From NCBI RefSeq assembly GCF_001905795.1, contig NZ_LIXJ01000023.1, positions 58,319 to 122,318 of the forward strand: a DNA stretch of 64,000 nucleotides, given 5' to 3'. The position numbers were made by a program, and so were the translations under genes. Positions 18,732 through 26,705 of this stretch are shown piece by piece. The DNA is from Streptomyces sp. CB01580 (GTDB lineage Bacteria; Actinomycetota; Actinomycetes; Streptomycetales; Streptomycetaceae). The notes below the pieces were generated by a model. That model was not told the origin of the DNA. It searched no databases and saw only the letters and a list, made by a program, of their open reading frames with translations. Positions within the stretch are counted from its first letter, which is position 1. Each line of letters opens with the position of its first letter.

Positions 18732-20714
18732 TCAGCCCACCTTTCCCGTGTACGGCTCCGGCACGTCCAGCAGCACCCGGCCCGCGAGCTCCAGCCGGGT
18801 GGCCGCCACCACGTACGCGGGCGCCCCGTCGGCGAGCAGCACCGCCGCCGCGTCGGCCACGACGGTGTCGGTCCGGATGCGGCGGGCGGCGGGGGACAGG
18901 AGCACGGTCTCCCCGCCGCAGGCCACCCCCTCGCCCCGCGCGCACGCGACACGTTCGACGGCGGCCGGTGCCGCGCCCGGGACGATCGCGGTGAGGAAGA
19001 GACCGTGCGACGAGCGGGCCGTCGTGGCGCGCGACGTGTGAAGAGTGCGCGTGAGGCGCAACTCCGGGGTGCTGGATGTCGGATTGGCCTCCACCTCTGT
19101 GACCTCGGACGTGAACGAGCTCTCGGGGGAGGCGAACTGACGTACCGTCGCCCGCGCCGCACCGGACCGGACGAGCCTGCCGCCGTCCGGCAGCGGCTCG
19201 GTCGGCCGGTCGGTCTGGAGCAGGAACGTCCACTCCCGCTCCGAGTCCGCCTCGGCCAGGTCCAGCAGCACCAACCGCCCCGACGGCGTGAACACCAGCG
19301 TCCGGTCCAGCCGCCGCACCCCCAGCGCCGGGTCGTACATCGCGGCGATCTCCGCCGTGGCGTGCGCCCACCCGTGGTCCTCGTCGACGAGCACGTCGCG
19401 CTGCCGGGCCTGCCGCTCGTGCGGGATGTCCCGGTACACGTGGTAGCGGTCCTCGTCCGCGTACCCCTGCCCGTCGACCAGCAGCAGGTTGTGGTGCGCG
19501 GCCCGCTTGCGGTTGCTGTAGCCCTCGTCGACCGCGAGGAACTCCCCCTGCGAGATCAGCACGAACGAGCCCGAATCGGGGTGGTGGTGCCCCTGGTTCA
19601 GGGTCTCCCAGCCGCGCTTCGCCCGGTGCCCGGCCGAGGTCTCCCACGCCTTGTGGCCACCACCGGGACTCGCCTTGAACGAGACGAGCGTGGCTTCCTC
19701 GTCCCAGCCGGTACGGGCCGCGAGCAGACCGAGGTCCGGGAAGAACGCCCGCGTCGCGGTGGGGCGGGCACCGGGCACGGACGGGTCGTACCAGAGGTGT
19801 TCCAGGTACGCCTCCGGCAGGATGCCCGGCCGCACCCCGCTCTCGGCGGCCTCCTGCCACAGCAGTTCGCCCGAGACGAGATCACCCAGCCACTGCGCCT
19901 CGGGGATGCCGTACTGGGCCGCGAGACGGTAGTAGAGGGCGGCGCTGTGGCCGCTGCGGCGGTCGTGGCAGTCCCCGTGGTCGACGTTGAACGCGAAGCC
20001 CGGGGCCGCCTGGTGCAGCCGGTAGCCGAAGGTGCGGGAGAGGAAACCGCCCCGCCCCCACCAGTCGATGCCCTCCGCCTCCTGGAGGAGGTCCAGATGG
20101 ATGGCGAGGAACGGCACCCCGTAACGCCAGTAGACCACCCCTTCGGCGTGCGAACCGTCGTCCGGCAGCAGATCGAGGACCGTACCCAGATTGGCCTTGG
20201 CGCGTTCGGTCCACTCCTCCTTTCCCAGCACGTAACCGGCCGTCGCCAGGCCCGCGTAACAGATCCAGTTGTGGTTCTGCCAGTACGACGACGACCACCA
20301 GCCGCCCTCGCTCGCCACCGCGTACTCGTACAGGCGCCGCCCCTGGAGCAGCAGCTTGTACCGCAGCAGCGCCCGCAGCCCGTCCGGCAGGTCGTCACCG
20401 ATCCACCGGTACGTGAGCGAGAGATGGTGCAGCAGCCAGCCCGCGTCCAGGTCGTGGTCCGGCATGTGGGCCCGGCCCCAGTGCGGGAACCGCACCGCGG
20501 CCTCGATCCAGCGCGCGCTCTCCGCCAGATGGGCCGGATCGCCGCCGACCCGGAAGGCCAGCGCCGGATTGGAGGCCGCCGGGCCCAGCCAGGTGATGCT
20601 GGCCGGCGGGTGGTCGCGCGGCGGAGTCAGCCCGCGGTGGCGGGCGGCCTCCTCGTACAGCCGTGCCTCGCGCGCGGGACGCGGGCCGGGCGGCGGGGTC
20701 GCCGAGAGCAGCAA
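18732..20714 (-). CDS. Heparinase II/III-family protein without signal peptide (lyase 1)
   Basis: 660 residues. TTG 20714 is chosen because GGAGG lies seven bases upstream and the codon follows the upstream stop by two bases; no ATG or GTG fits. The first 350 residues form an alpha/alpha toroid with YWQNHNWICYAGLATAGYVL, HAEGVVYWRYGVPF and VDHGDCHDRRSGHSAALYYRLA. The C-terminal part starts with the heparinase II/III beta-sandwich signature GHHHPDSGSFVLIS followed by GYSNRKRAAHHNLLLVDGQGY. Enzymes of this fold cleave uronate linkages in glycosaminoglycans or alginate by beta-elimination. Lack of a signal peptide implies cytoplasmic action on imported oligosaccharides. Confidence 0.88.
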   Translation of the reverse strand: MLLSATPPPGPRPAREARLYEEAARHRGLTPPRDHPPASITWLGPAASNPALAFRVGGDPAHLAESARWIEAAVRFPHWGRAHMPDHDLDAGWLLHHLSLTYRWIGDDLPDGLRALLRYKLLLQGRRLYEYAVASEGGWWSSSYWQNHNWICYAGLATAGYVLGKEEWTERAKANLGTVLDLLPDDGSHAEGVVYWRYGVPFLAIHLDLLQEAEGIDWWGRGGFLSRTFGYRLHQAAPGFAFNVDHGDCHDRRSGHSAALYYRLAAQYGIPEAQWLGDLVSGELLWQEAAESGVRPGILPEAYLEHLWYDPSVPGARPTATRAFFPDLGLLAARTGWDEEATLVSFKASPGGGHKAWETSAGHRAKRGWETLNQGHHHPDSGSFVLISQGEFLAVDEGYSNRKRAAHHNLLLVDGQGYADEDRYHVYRDIPHERQARQRDVLVDEDHGWAHATAEIAAMYDPALGVRRLDRTLVFTPSGRLVLLDLAEADSEREWTFLLQTDRPTEPLPDGGRLVRSGAARATVRQFASPESSFTSEVTEVEANPTSSTPELRLTRTLHTSRATTARSSHGLFLTAIVPGAAPAAVERVACARGEGVACGGETVLLSPAARRIRTDTVVADAAAVLLADGAPAYVVAATRLELAGRVLLDVPEPYTGKVG

Positions 20715-20716
20715 GG

Positions 20717-22498
20717 TCAGTCCTCCGTCCGGAACCGTTCGGTGGTGCCGTCCGCCAGCACGACCGTCAGCAGCCCGTCGCCGTCGAGCCGTACGCCGGT
20801 CACGGCCGGACCCGCCGAGGCCGCCTGGTACACCGAGGCGAACGTGATCCGGTCCGCGACGGCCGTGAAGTCGACCCGGGTGCGCACGCGTTGCGGATCG
20901 TCGGCCGTCCCCGGCCCCGGCCGGGCGACCGGGCGCACCGGCCGGCCCGGGGTGTGGGTGTGCCAGCCGTGCAGGGTCTCGTCCCCGTACCAGGTGGTGC
21001 GCACCGGGCCGGTGCCCTGGACCTGGACGTCCAGCGCCACCCCCGGACGCAGCTGCGCGGACAGGCGCCGCTCGTCCTCGGCGGCCACGGTCAGCAGGTC
21101 GACCAGGAAGCCGCCGCCCAGCGCGAGCTTCCGCATGGCGCGCACGCCGTCGTACGCCGCCGTCACCTCGGCGGCGACCGACACACCGTCCGCGCGCAGC
21201 AGCCTCCCCGCGCACTCGGCCTGTTCGCCGTCGTCCGCGCGGAACGCGGGATGCGCCGCCGTCGACGCGTACAGGTCGCGGAACTCGGCGTGGGCGTAGG
21301 GGACCTGGCCGGGGTCCGGCTGCCACGGGGTGGTGTCCCCGTACAGGTACAGCGAGAGCTTGTCGCGGTGTCCGTGCGAGCCGCCGTGCGGGCCGAAGTC
21401 CAGCAGGGCGTGGATGCCCGCGTGGCGCAGCACCGCGTATCCGGCCGCGGGGAACACCGTGACCGGCTCCGGCGCCGCGCGCTCCGGCAGCGGGGGACCG
21501 GCGAACCAGCCGTCCAGCTCGCGGTCGAGGCCGTCGTCGTGCGCGCCGAGCTCCTCGCGGGCCCGGCCGGCCACCGCGTCCAGCGCGGGGGAGGGGAACA
21601 ACTGCCCGGCCAGTGCGGCCAGTTCGAGCCATTCCAGGGCGAGCGGGGCGCGCAGGTACGGGCCGTCGTGCAGGGCGGGCAGGACGCCGCCCGGCGTGGC
21701 GATCGCCGCCAGCACGTCCGTCATCCCCGCCAGCACCTCCAGCACGTCCTTCGGAACGGCCGCGGGATCGGTGCCGCGCAGCGCCAGCAGCGCGGCCCGC
21801 AGCACGAACCCGTGGTAGTAGGTGCTGCCCTCCCACTCCCAGCCGTCGTCGGCGACCGCCGCCCGCAGATGCGCGTACAGCCCGTCCCCGCTCTCCAGCC
21901 ACCGCTCGGCGCCGCCCCACTCCCGGCCCCGGACCGCGTCGGCGGCCCGGCTCGCCGCCGCGCCCGCCGCGTTCAGCCACGCGGTGTAGTTGGAGGCGAG
22001 ATGCCCCTGACCGGTCAGCACGCCCCGGGCGTCGAGCGCCGACCGTTCCAGGTCGTCCAGGAGCGGCAGCACACCGTGCAGGCCGTCGACGGACGCCTCG
22101 GCGAGCGTGGTCACGGTGTGCCCGACGGTGACCGCCCAGATGGCGTCGGTCAGCGCCTGGTGGAAGAGCCGGCCGCGCAGCATCCAGGTCTGTGCCTCGC
22201 CGTGCTGTTCCGTGGCGAGTTCCGCGTACAGCGCGGCGTACTCGACGAGCCCGGCCAGGGCCCGGCCGTGCTCGCCGCGGTGGGCGAGCACCCGCAGGTG
22301 CCGCGCCCACGCCTGGTGCGACAGCACCACCCAGGCGCCGCGCACCGCCTCGTCGTCCACCCGGCAGCCGTACGCGCACCGCGCACCACCCTCGGGGAAG
22401 ACCCCGGAGAGCACGTCGCCGTGATCCAGCTCCACGCCGTGCGCCGGGCAGACGTACGCGTGCCACCAGCCGCCCCGCTCCCGGGGGATCCGCTTCAC
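20717..22498 (-). CDS. Heparinase II/III-family protein without signal peptide (lyase 2)
   Basis: 593 residues from GTG 22498, which overlaps the SDR stop as GTGA; GTG 22507 is an alternative. The N-terminus KRIPRERGGWWHAYVCPAHG with a second cysteine pair in ARCAYGCRVDD is the zinc-knuckle-like start seen in many heparinase II/III proteins. A toroid domain follows, with WEGSTYYHGFVLRAALLAL. The beta-sandwich begins near residue 380 with ALLDFGPHGGSHGHRDKLSL, the family's histidine-rich motif. It is distinct from lyase 1 in sequence, so the two probably cut different linkages or chain positions. No signal peptide is seen, so it should act inside the cell after import. Confidence 0.9.
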   Translation of the reverse strand: MKRIPRERGGWWHAYVCPAHGVELDHGDVLSGVFPEGGARCAYGCRVDDEAVRGAWVVLSHQAWARHLRVLAHRGEHGRALAGLVEYAALYAELATEQHGEAQTWMLRGRLFHQALTDAIWAVTVGHTVTTLAEASVDGLHGVLPLLDDLERSALDARGVLTGQGHLASNYTAWLNAAGAAASRAADAVRGREWGGAERWLESGDGLYAHLRAAVADDGWEWEGSTYYHGFVLRAALLALRGTDPAAVPKDVLEVLAGMTDVLAAIATPGGVLPALHDGPYLRAPLALEWLELAALAGQLFPSPALDAVAGRAREELGAHDDGLDRELDGWFAGPPLPERAAPEPVTVFPAAGYAVLRHAGIHALLDFGPHGGSHGHRDKLSLYLYGDTTPWQPDPGQVPYAHAEFRDLYASTAAHPAFRADDGEQAECAGRLLRADGVSVAAEVTAAYDGVRAMRKLALGGGFLVDLLTVAAEDERRLSAQLRPGVALDVQVQGTGPVRTTWYGDETLHGWHTHTPGRPVRPVARPGPGTADDPQRVRTRVDFTAVADRITFASVYQAASAGPAVTGVRLDGDGLLTVVLADGTTERFRTED

Positions 22499-23259
22499 CG
22501 CGGCCACACCCCGCCGTCGATGTCCACCGTGGTCGCGGTGAGGAAGCCGGACGACGGCGACGCCAGATGCACCACGGCGGCGGCCACGTCCTCGGGGGTG
22601 CCGGCCCGTCCGACCGGGATGCCCGCCTCCATCGCCTGCTGGGCCTCGGGAGCGGTGAACGTGTCGTGGAAGGCGGTGCCCTTGATGAAACCGGGGGCCA
22701 CGGCATTGACGGTGACGCCGGTCCCGGCGAGTTCCTTGGCCAGGCCCTTGGTGAAGCCCCGGACACCGGCCTTGGCCGCGGCGTACGCGACCGAACCGGG
22801 GCCGCCGCCGTTGTGCGCCGCCAGCGAGGACATGGTGATGACGCGTCCTGCCGCGGACTTCGTCAGATGCGGCAGGGCGGCCCGCACGGTGCGGAACGTC
22901 GACGTCAGGTTGGTGGACAGGACCCGCTCGAAGTGGTCGTCGGACATCTCGGCGATCGTGGCCCGGCCGATCAGATGGCCCGCGTTGCAGACCAGGACGT
23001 CCAGGCCGCCGAGGAATCCGGCCGCCTCCCCCACGAGCCGGTCCACGTCCTCGGTGACCGTGACATCGGCCGGCAGCGCCTTCGCCCTGCGGCCCAGCGC
23101 CTCGATCGCCGAAACCGTCGCCGCGGCCTGCTCGGCGGAGGAGTGGTAGTGCACGACGACATCGGCGCCGGCCTCGGCGAGCGCGACGGCGATGGCGCGG
23201 CCGATGCCGTGCCCGGCACCGGTCACCAGTGCGCGGGAGCCATGGAGATCAGCAGACAT
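22495..23259 (-). CDS. Short-chain dehydrogenase/reductase (KduD/FabG-like)
   Basis: 254 residues from ATG 23259. The NAD(P) motif TGAGHGIG is at 13-20, CNAG at 91-94, and the catalytic Ser144/145, Tyr159 and Lys163 are in ITMSSLAAHN and VAYAAAK. The C-terminal ATTVDIDGGVWPR is typical of classical SDRs. A basic residue after the motif is not evident, so the cofactor preference is unclear. In a uronate-polymer operon the obvious role is reduction or oxidation of an unsaturated uronate-derived keto sugar (KduD or DhuD type), but that is inferred from context. Other 3-oxoacyl-type or sugar dehydrogenase roles remain possible. Confidence 0.92.
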   Translation of the reverse strand: MSADLHGSRALVTGAGHGIGRAIAVALAEAGADVVVHYHSSAEQAAATVSAIEALGRRAKALPADVTVTEDVDRLVGEAAGFLGGLDVLVCNAGHLIGRATIAEMSDDHFERVLSTNLTSTFRTVRAALPHLTKSAAGRVITMSSLAAHNGGGPGSVAYAAAKAGVRGFTKGLAKELAGTGVTVNAVAPGFIKGTAFHDTFTAPEAQQAMEAGIPVGRAGTPEDVAAAVVHLASPSSGFLTATTVDIDGGVWPR

Positions 23260-23304
23260 GGAGTGAAAACCTTTCGATATCCGGTCGCATCCGACCGGTA
23301 CCGG

Positions 23305-24228
23305 TCACTTGAGACCGGCAGTTGCGAAGCCCTGCACGAAATAGCGCTGGCCGATGAGGAAGAGGACGACCATGGGAAGGGTGGCCAGCGTGGTGCCGGC
23401 CATCAGGAAGTGCCACTGGGGGCCGTTCTCCGTCTTGAAGACCGAGAGCCCCACCTGGATCACCCGAAGGCTGTCCGTGCGGGTCACCAGCAGCGGCCAG
23501 AGGAAGTTGTTCCACGACGACTCGAAGGTCAGCAGCGCCACGGTGGTGAGGGCGGGCTTGACCTGCGGCGTCATGATCCTCGCGTAGATCCGGAACTCGC
23601 CCAGGCCGTCGAGCCTGGCCGCCTCCTCCAGCTCCACCGGAAGGTCCAGGTAGAACTGGCGGAAGAGGAAGACCGCGAACGGGGTGACGGCGCCGGGGAC
23701 GATGAGCGCCCACCAGGAGTCCAGCCAGCCGCTGCCGCCCTGGCCGAGGATGTCGTTCCCGCCGGCCAGCGGCATGAAGCGGACGATCAGGAACTCGGGG
23801 AGCACCTTGGTGTACGTCGGGATCATCAGCGCGGCGATGAAGAGGTAGAAGATGACCTCGCTGCCCCGGAACCTGATCCGCGCCAGCGCGTACCCGGCCA
23901 TCGACGCCACCACCACGTTGAGGACGGTGTGGCTGATCGCGATGACGAAGCTGTTGCGCGCGTACGTCGCGAACGGCGCCGCCTTCAGCGCGTCGAGGTA
24001 GTTCCCGAACTTCCAGTGCTCCGGCAGCAGTCCGGCGTCCTGCGAGGCGATCTCCACCGGTGTCTTGAGCGAGGTGAGCGCCATCCAGACGAACGGCACC
24101 ACCATCAGCAGCGAGACGGCGGTGAGCGTCACGTACAGCGCGATCCGGCCGACCGTCGGCGGCCTGCGGGCCGCCCGGGTCCGTCCCTTCCCCGCGATCC
24201 CCGGCTCCAGCAGGTCAGTTGTGGCCAC
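23305..24228 (-). CDS. Carbohydrate ABC transporter permease (MalG/AraQ type)
   Basis: 307 residues from GTG 24228, overlapping the end of the other permease gene by 14 bases. Six hydrophobic segments are visible, beginning with IALYVTLTAVSLLMVVPFVWMAL. The inner-membrane EAA loop, which contacts the ATPase, reads EEAARLDGLGEFRIYARIMTPQVKP. It pairs with the permease at 24215-25186 to form the channel for the solute-binding protein. No ATP-binding subunit is encoded in the operon. In streptomycetes such importers usually share MsiK, which is encoded elsewhere. The likely substrate is an acidic oligosaccharide released by the secreted lyases. Confidence 0.94.
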   Translation of the reverse strand: MATTDLLEPGIAGKGRTRAARRPPTVGRIALYVTLTAVSLLMVVPFVWMALTSLKTPVEIASQDAGLLPEHWKFGNYLDALKAAPFATYARNSFVIAISHTVLNVVVASMAGYALARIRFRGSEVIFYLFIAALMIPTYTKVLPEFLIVRFMPLAGGNDILGQGGSGWLDSWWALIVPGAVTPFAVFLFRQFYLDLPVELEEAARLDGLGEFRIYARIMTPQVKPALTTVALLTFESSWNNFLWPLLVTRTDSLRVIQVGLSVFKTENGPQWHFLMAGTTLATLPMVVLFLIGQRYFVQGFATAGLK

Positions 24229-25186
24229 GGGTGCCTCCCATGATCCGCCGGTTGACCAGGGTGAAGCCCATCAGCAGCAGGAACAGCACCAGCGACTGCG
24301 CGCAGGCATACCCGACGCGGAACTCCCGGAAGGCGGACTTGTAGATCTCGTACGTCATCATCGTGGTGCTGTTGGCGGGACCGCCGTCGGTGAGGATGTA
24401 GATCTGGTCGAAGGACTGGAACGCGCTGATCATCGACGTGATGAGCACGAAGAACGTCGCGGGCTTCAGTAGCGGCAGCGTGATCGAGAAGAACTGCCGC
24501 ACCTTCGAGGCGCCGTCCACCGAGGCCGCCTCGTACAGCTCCTTCGGCAGCGACTGCAGCGCGGCCAGGTAGATCAGCATCTTCATGCCGATGCCCTGCC
24601 AGATGCCGACCAGGATGACCGAGGGCATCGCCCACGAGGTCGACGACAGCCACGCCGGGCCGTCGATCCCGAGGAACGAGAGGAGCGTGTTGAGCAGCCC
24701 GTTGCCCGGGTTGTAGATCCACAGCCAGACCAGCGCGATCGCGACGGTCGCTGTCACCTGCGGAAGGAAGACCGCGGTGCGGAAGAAGCCGCGTGCCCTC
24801 AGGCCGGTGTGCAGCGCGAGGGCCAGGAGCAGCCCCAGAGCCATGCCGAAGGGCACGGTGAAGAACGTGTAGACGACCGTGTTGACGACGGACTTGCGGA
24901 ACACCGCGTCGCCCAGCAGCTCGCGGAAGTTGTCCAGACCGGCGAACCGCGGCGCGGTCAGCACGTCGTACTCCGTGAAGGCCAGGACCACCGACGCGAC
25001 GACGGGCAGGCCGATCCAGAGCGAGGCGTGCAGCAGCGCGGGCGCCACCAGCAGCAGGCCGGCGCGCCTCCTGCGCCGCCCCGGGCCCATGGGCCGCCGG
25101 CCGCCCACGGCCCGCTTCGGGGCGGTGCGGCCGACCGGGGCGGCGGGGCGCGCGGGCCGCGTCCTGAGTACGGATGTCGTTCCCAC
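24215..25186 (-). CDS. Carbohydrate ABC transporter permease (UgpA/MalF type)
   Basis: 323 residues from GTG 25186. A basic cytosolic N-terminus of about 42 residues precedes six transmembrane segments (AGLLLVAPALLHASLWIGLP and later). The EAA loop reads YEAASVDGASKVRQFFSITLPLLKP. The DGGPANSTTMMTYEIYKSAF stretch near the C-terminus is typical of sugar permeases of this subfamily. It starts 12 bases after the binding-protein gene's stop and overlaps the second permease, so the three transporter genes are translated together. The substrate is inferred only from the lyase neighbours. Confidence 0.94.
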   Translation of the reverse strand: MGTTSVLRTRPARPAAPVGRTAPKRAVGGRRPMGPGRRRRRAGLLLVAPALLHASLWIGLPVVASVVLAFTEYDVLTAPRFAGLDNFRELLGDAVFRKSVVNTVVYTFFTVPFGMALGLLLALALHTGLRARGFFRTAVFLPQVTATVAIALVWLWIYNPGNGLLNTLLSFLGIDGPAWLSSTSWAMPSVILVGIWQGIGMKMLIYLAALQSLPKELYEAASVDGASKVRQFFSITLPLLKPATFFVLITSMISAFQSFDQIYILTDGGPANSTTMMTYEIYKSAFREFRVGYACAQSLVLFLLLMGFTLVNRRIMGGTRGHN

Positions 25187-25198
25187 GGTGACGGGCCC

Positions 25199-26467
25199 TC
25201 ACATCCGGCCGATGGCGGCCTCGGCGAGCCGGCCGAGTTCCGCGACGGCGTCCTTCGCGGACTGGCTGCCCACGATCGCGGGCTCCAGCGTGGGCTTGAT
25301 CTTCTCGCGGATCTCCATCCAGGCGGGGGTGCCGCCCTCGGAACAGGCATCGCCCATGCTCCGTAGCGAGAGGTCGACGAACTCGTTCTCCTTCACGTAG
25401 CCGGAGTCGTCGAGGTCCTTGAGCCCGGGCACCGAACCCCGCTGACGGGCCGCGCCCAGGATGGACTCGGGTGTCGCGAGGTGCTCGACGAGCGCACGGG
25501 CCGCCGCCGGGTGCTTCGAGCTCGCGGACTGGGTGACCAGTGTGCCGCCCTGGAGCATCGCCGGCCTGCGGTTGGCGAGGACGAACGCGCCGAGCCGGTC
25601 GTCCTCGATCAGGTCCGGCGACTGGTCCTTGACCTGCTTCCACAGGCCGCTGGTCGTCATCATCATCGACGCCCCGCCGGTCTGCACGTTGGTCGGGGCA
25701 CCGAGCTCCGTCTTCCTGGCGTAGTCGGCGGAACCGTCCTGGACCAGGTCCTTGAAGAACTGCAGAGCCTCGACTCCTCGGGCGTCGGTGAACAGCACCT
25801 TCCGGCCGTCCTCGCTGAACAGTTGCCCCCCGTTGGCGAACAGGAAGGTCTCCCAGCACTGGCGCAGCTCGATGGAGAACGGATCGAACCCGATCCGTCC
25901 GCCCTTCGTGAGCTGCTTGGCCACGGCGCGCAGCTCCGCCCAGTTCGCCGGGATCTTCCTGATGCCCGCCGCGGCGAAGTGGTCCTTGCGGTAGACGACG
26001 ATGCGGGTGTCCAGCACCACCGGGAGCGCGTACAGCCTGCCGTCGTACCGGGAGGGCTCCAGGACCCGCTTCTCGTAGTCGTGCGCGGTGGCGAGCTTCT
26101 CGGGCAGTTCGGCGATCGCCTTCTTCGCCGCGAACGGCGGGATCCAGCCGACGCCCATCATCAGGACGTCGGGCAGCAGACCGCCCGCCAGACCGGTGGT
26201 GATCTTCTCGTTGAGCTGCTGGTACGTGGTGTAGTCCACGTTCACCTTGACGTCCGGGTACTTCTTCCGGAAGCTGCCGAGGATCTCCTTCTCCAGCAGC
26301 TTCTTGCCGTCGGCACCCTCGAAGATCGGGGTGAGCAGCCTGATCTCGCCCTCGGCGGGGCCGTCGGCGGAGCCGGCCGTCGAAGTGCCGGTGCCGCACG
26401 CGCCGAGGGCGGCGGCAGCGGTGCCGGCGCCGATGGCGGCGAGAACCGACCGTCTTGTGAGTTCCAT
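25199..26467 (-). CDS. Sugar ABC transporter solute-binding lipoprotein
   Basis: 422 residues from ATG 26467. The signal peptide has a twin-arginine start (ELTRRSVLAAIGAG) and a lipobox LGAC with the lipidated Cys24. The mature protein has the family 1 extracellular binding-protein fold, including IRLLTPIFEGADGKKLLEKEIL, LLPDVLMMGVGWIPPF, YALPVVLDTRIVVYRKDHF and MMMTTSGLWKQ. It is the first gene of the minus-strand operon, directly downstream of the LacI-type operator candidates. It would capture oligosaccharides outside the membrane and hand them to the two permeases. Confidence 0.94.
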   Translation of the reverse strand: MELTRRSVLAAIGAGTAAAALGACGTGTSTAGSADGPAEGEIRLLTPIFEGADGKKLLEKEILGSFRKKYPDVKVNVDYTTYQQLNEKITTGLAGGLLPDVLMMGVGWIPPFAAKKAIAELPEKLATAHDYEKRVLEPSRYDGRLYALPVVLDTRIVVYRKDHFAAAGIRKIPANWAELRAVAKQLTKGGRIGFDPFSIELRQCWETFLFANGGQLFSEDGRKVLFTDARGVEALQFFKDLVQDGSADYARKTELGAPTNVQTGGASMMMTTSGLWKQVKDQSPDLIEDDRLGAFVLANRRPAMLQGGTLVTQSASSKHPAAARALVEHLATPESILGAARQRGSVPGLKDLDDSGYVKENEFVDLSLRSMGDACSEGGTPAWMEIREKIKPTLEPAIVGSQSAKDAVAELGRLAEAAIGRM

Positions 26468-26494
26468 GGGACACCCCTTTTGAGGTGGAGACTG

Positions 26495-26506
26495 TGGATC
26501 GATCCA
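26495..26506. promoter_or_regulatory. LacI-type operator candidate 1
   Basis: TGGATCGATCCA is a perfect 12-base palindrome centred on ATCGAT (CG centre is typical of LacI operators), 28 bases upstream of the binding-protein start. A repressor here would block transcription start or elongation of the operon. Confidence 0.55.
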
Positions 26507-26553
26507 GCGATGGCAACAGGGATGACAACCCGGCTATGGCCGAGAAGCGCTGG

Positions 26554-26567
26554 TAAATCGATGCAGT
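26554..26567. promoter_or_regulatory. LacI-type operator candidate 2
   Basis: TAAATCGATGCAGT shares TAAATCGATnCA with candidate 3 and the ATCGAT core with candidate 1. It lies in the middle of the divergent region, about 90 bases upstream of the binding-protein start. Confidence 0.5.
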
Positions 26568-26658
26568 GATGCTAGGAACGCGCCAAGAGGGACGTCAACA
26601 GCTGATGCGCATGAATTTTTCTGGGGTGTTGACCGGTGTACCGGTGAACGAAGTCAAG

Positions 26659-26672
26659 TAAATCGATACACT
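26659..26672. promoter_or_regulatory. LacI-type operator candidate 3
   Basis: TAAATCGATACACT, 105 bases from candidate 2 and in the same orientation (about ten helical turns). It is 34 bases upstream of the regulator start, just downstream of a TTGACC hexamer at 26629, so it could provide autorepression. Confidence 0.5.
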
Positions 26673-26705
26673 GCTATGGCAGACGTGTTCCGAACCGGAG
26701 GTGGC

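Noticed and set aside
20663..23149. Very long plus-strand frame antisense to the heparinase-like genes
   Set aside because: It is a shadow of real minus-strand genes that carry complete domain motifs.
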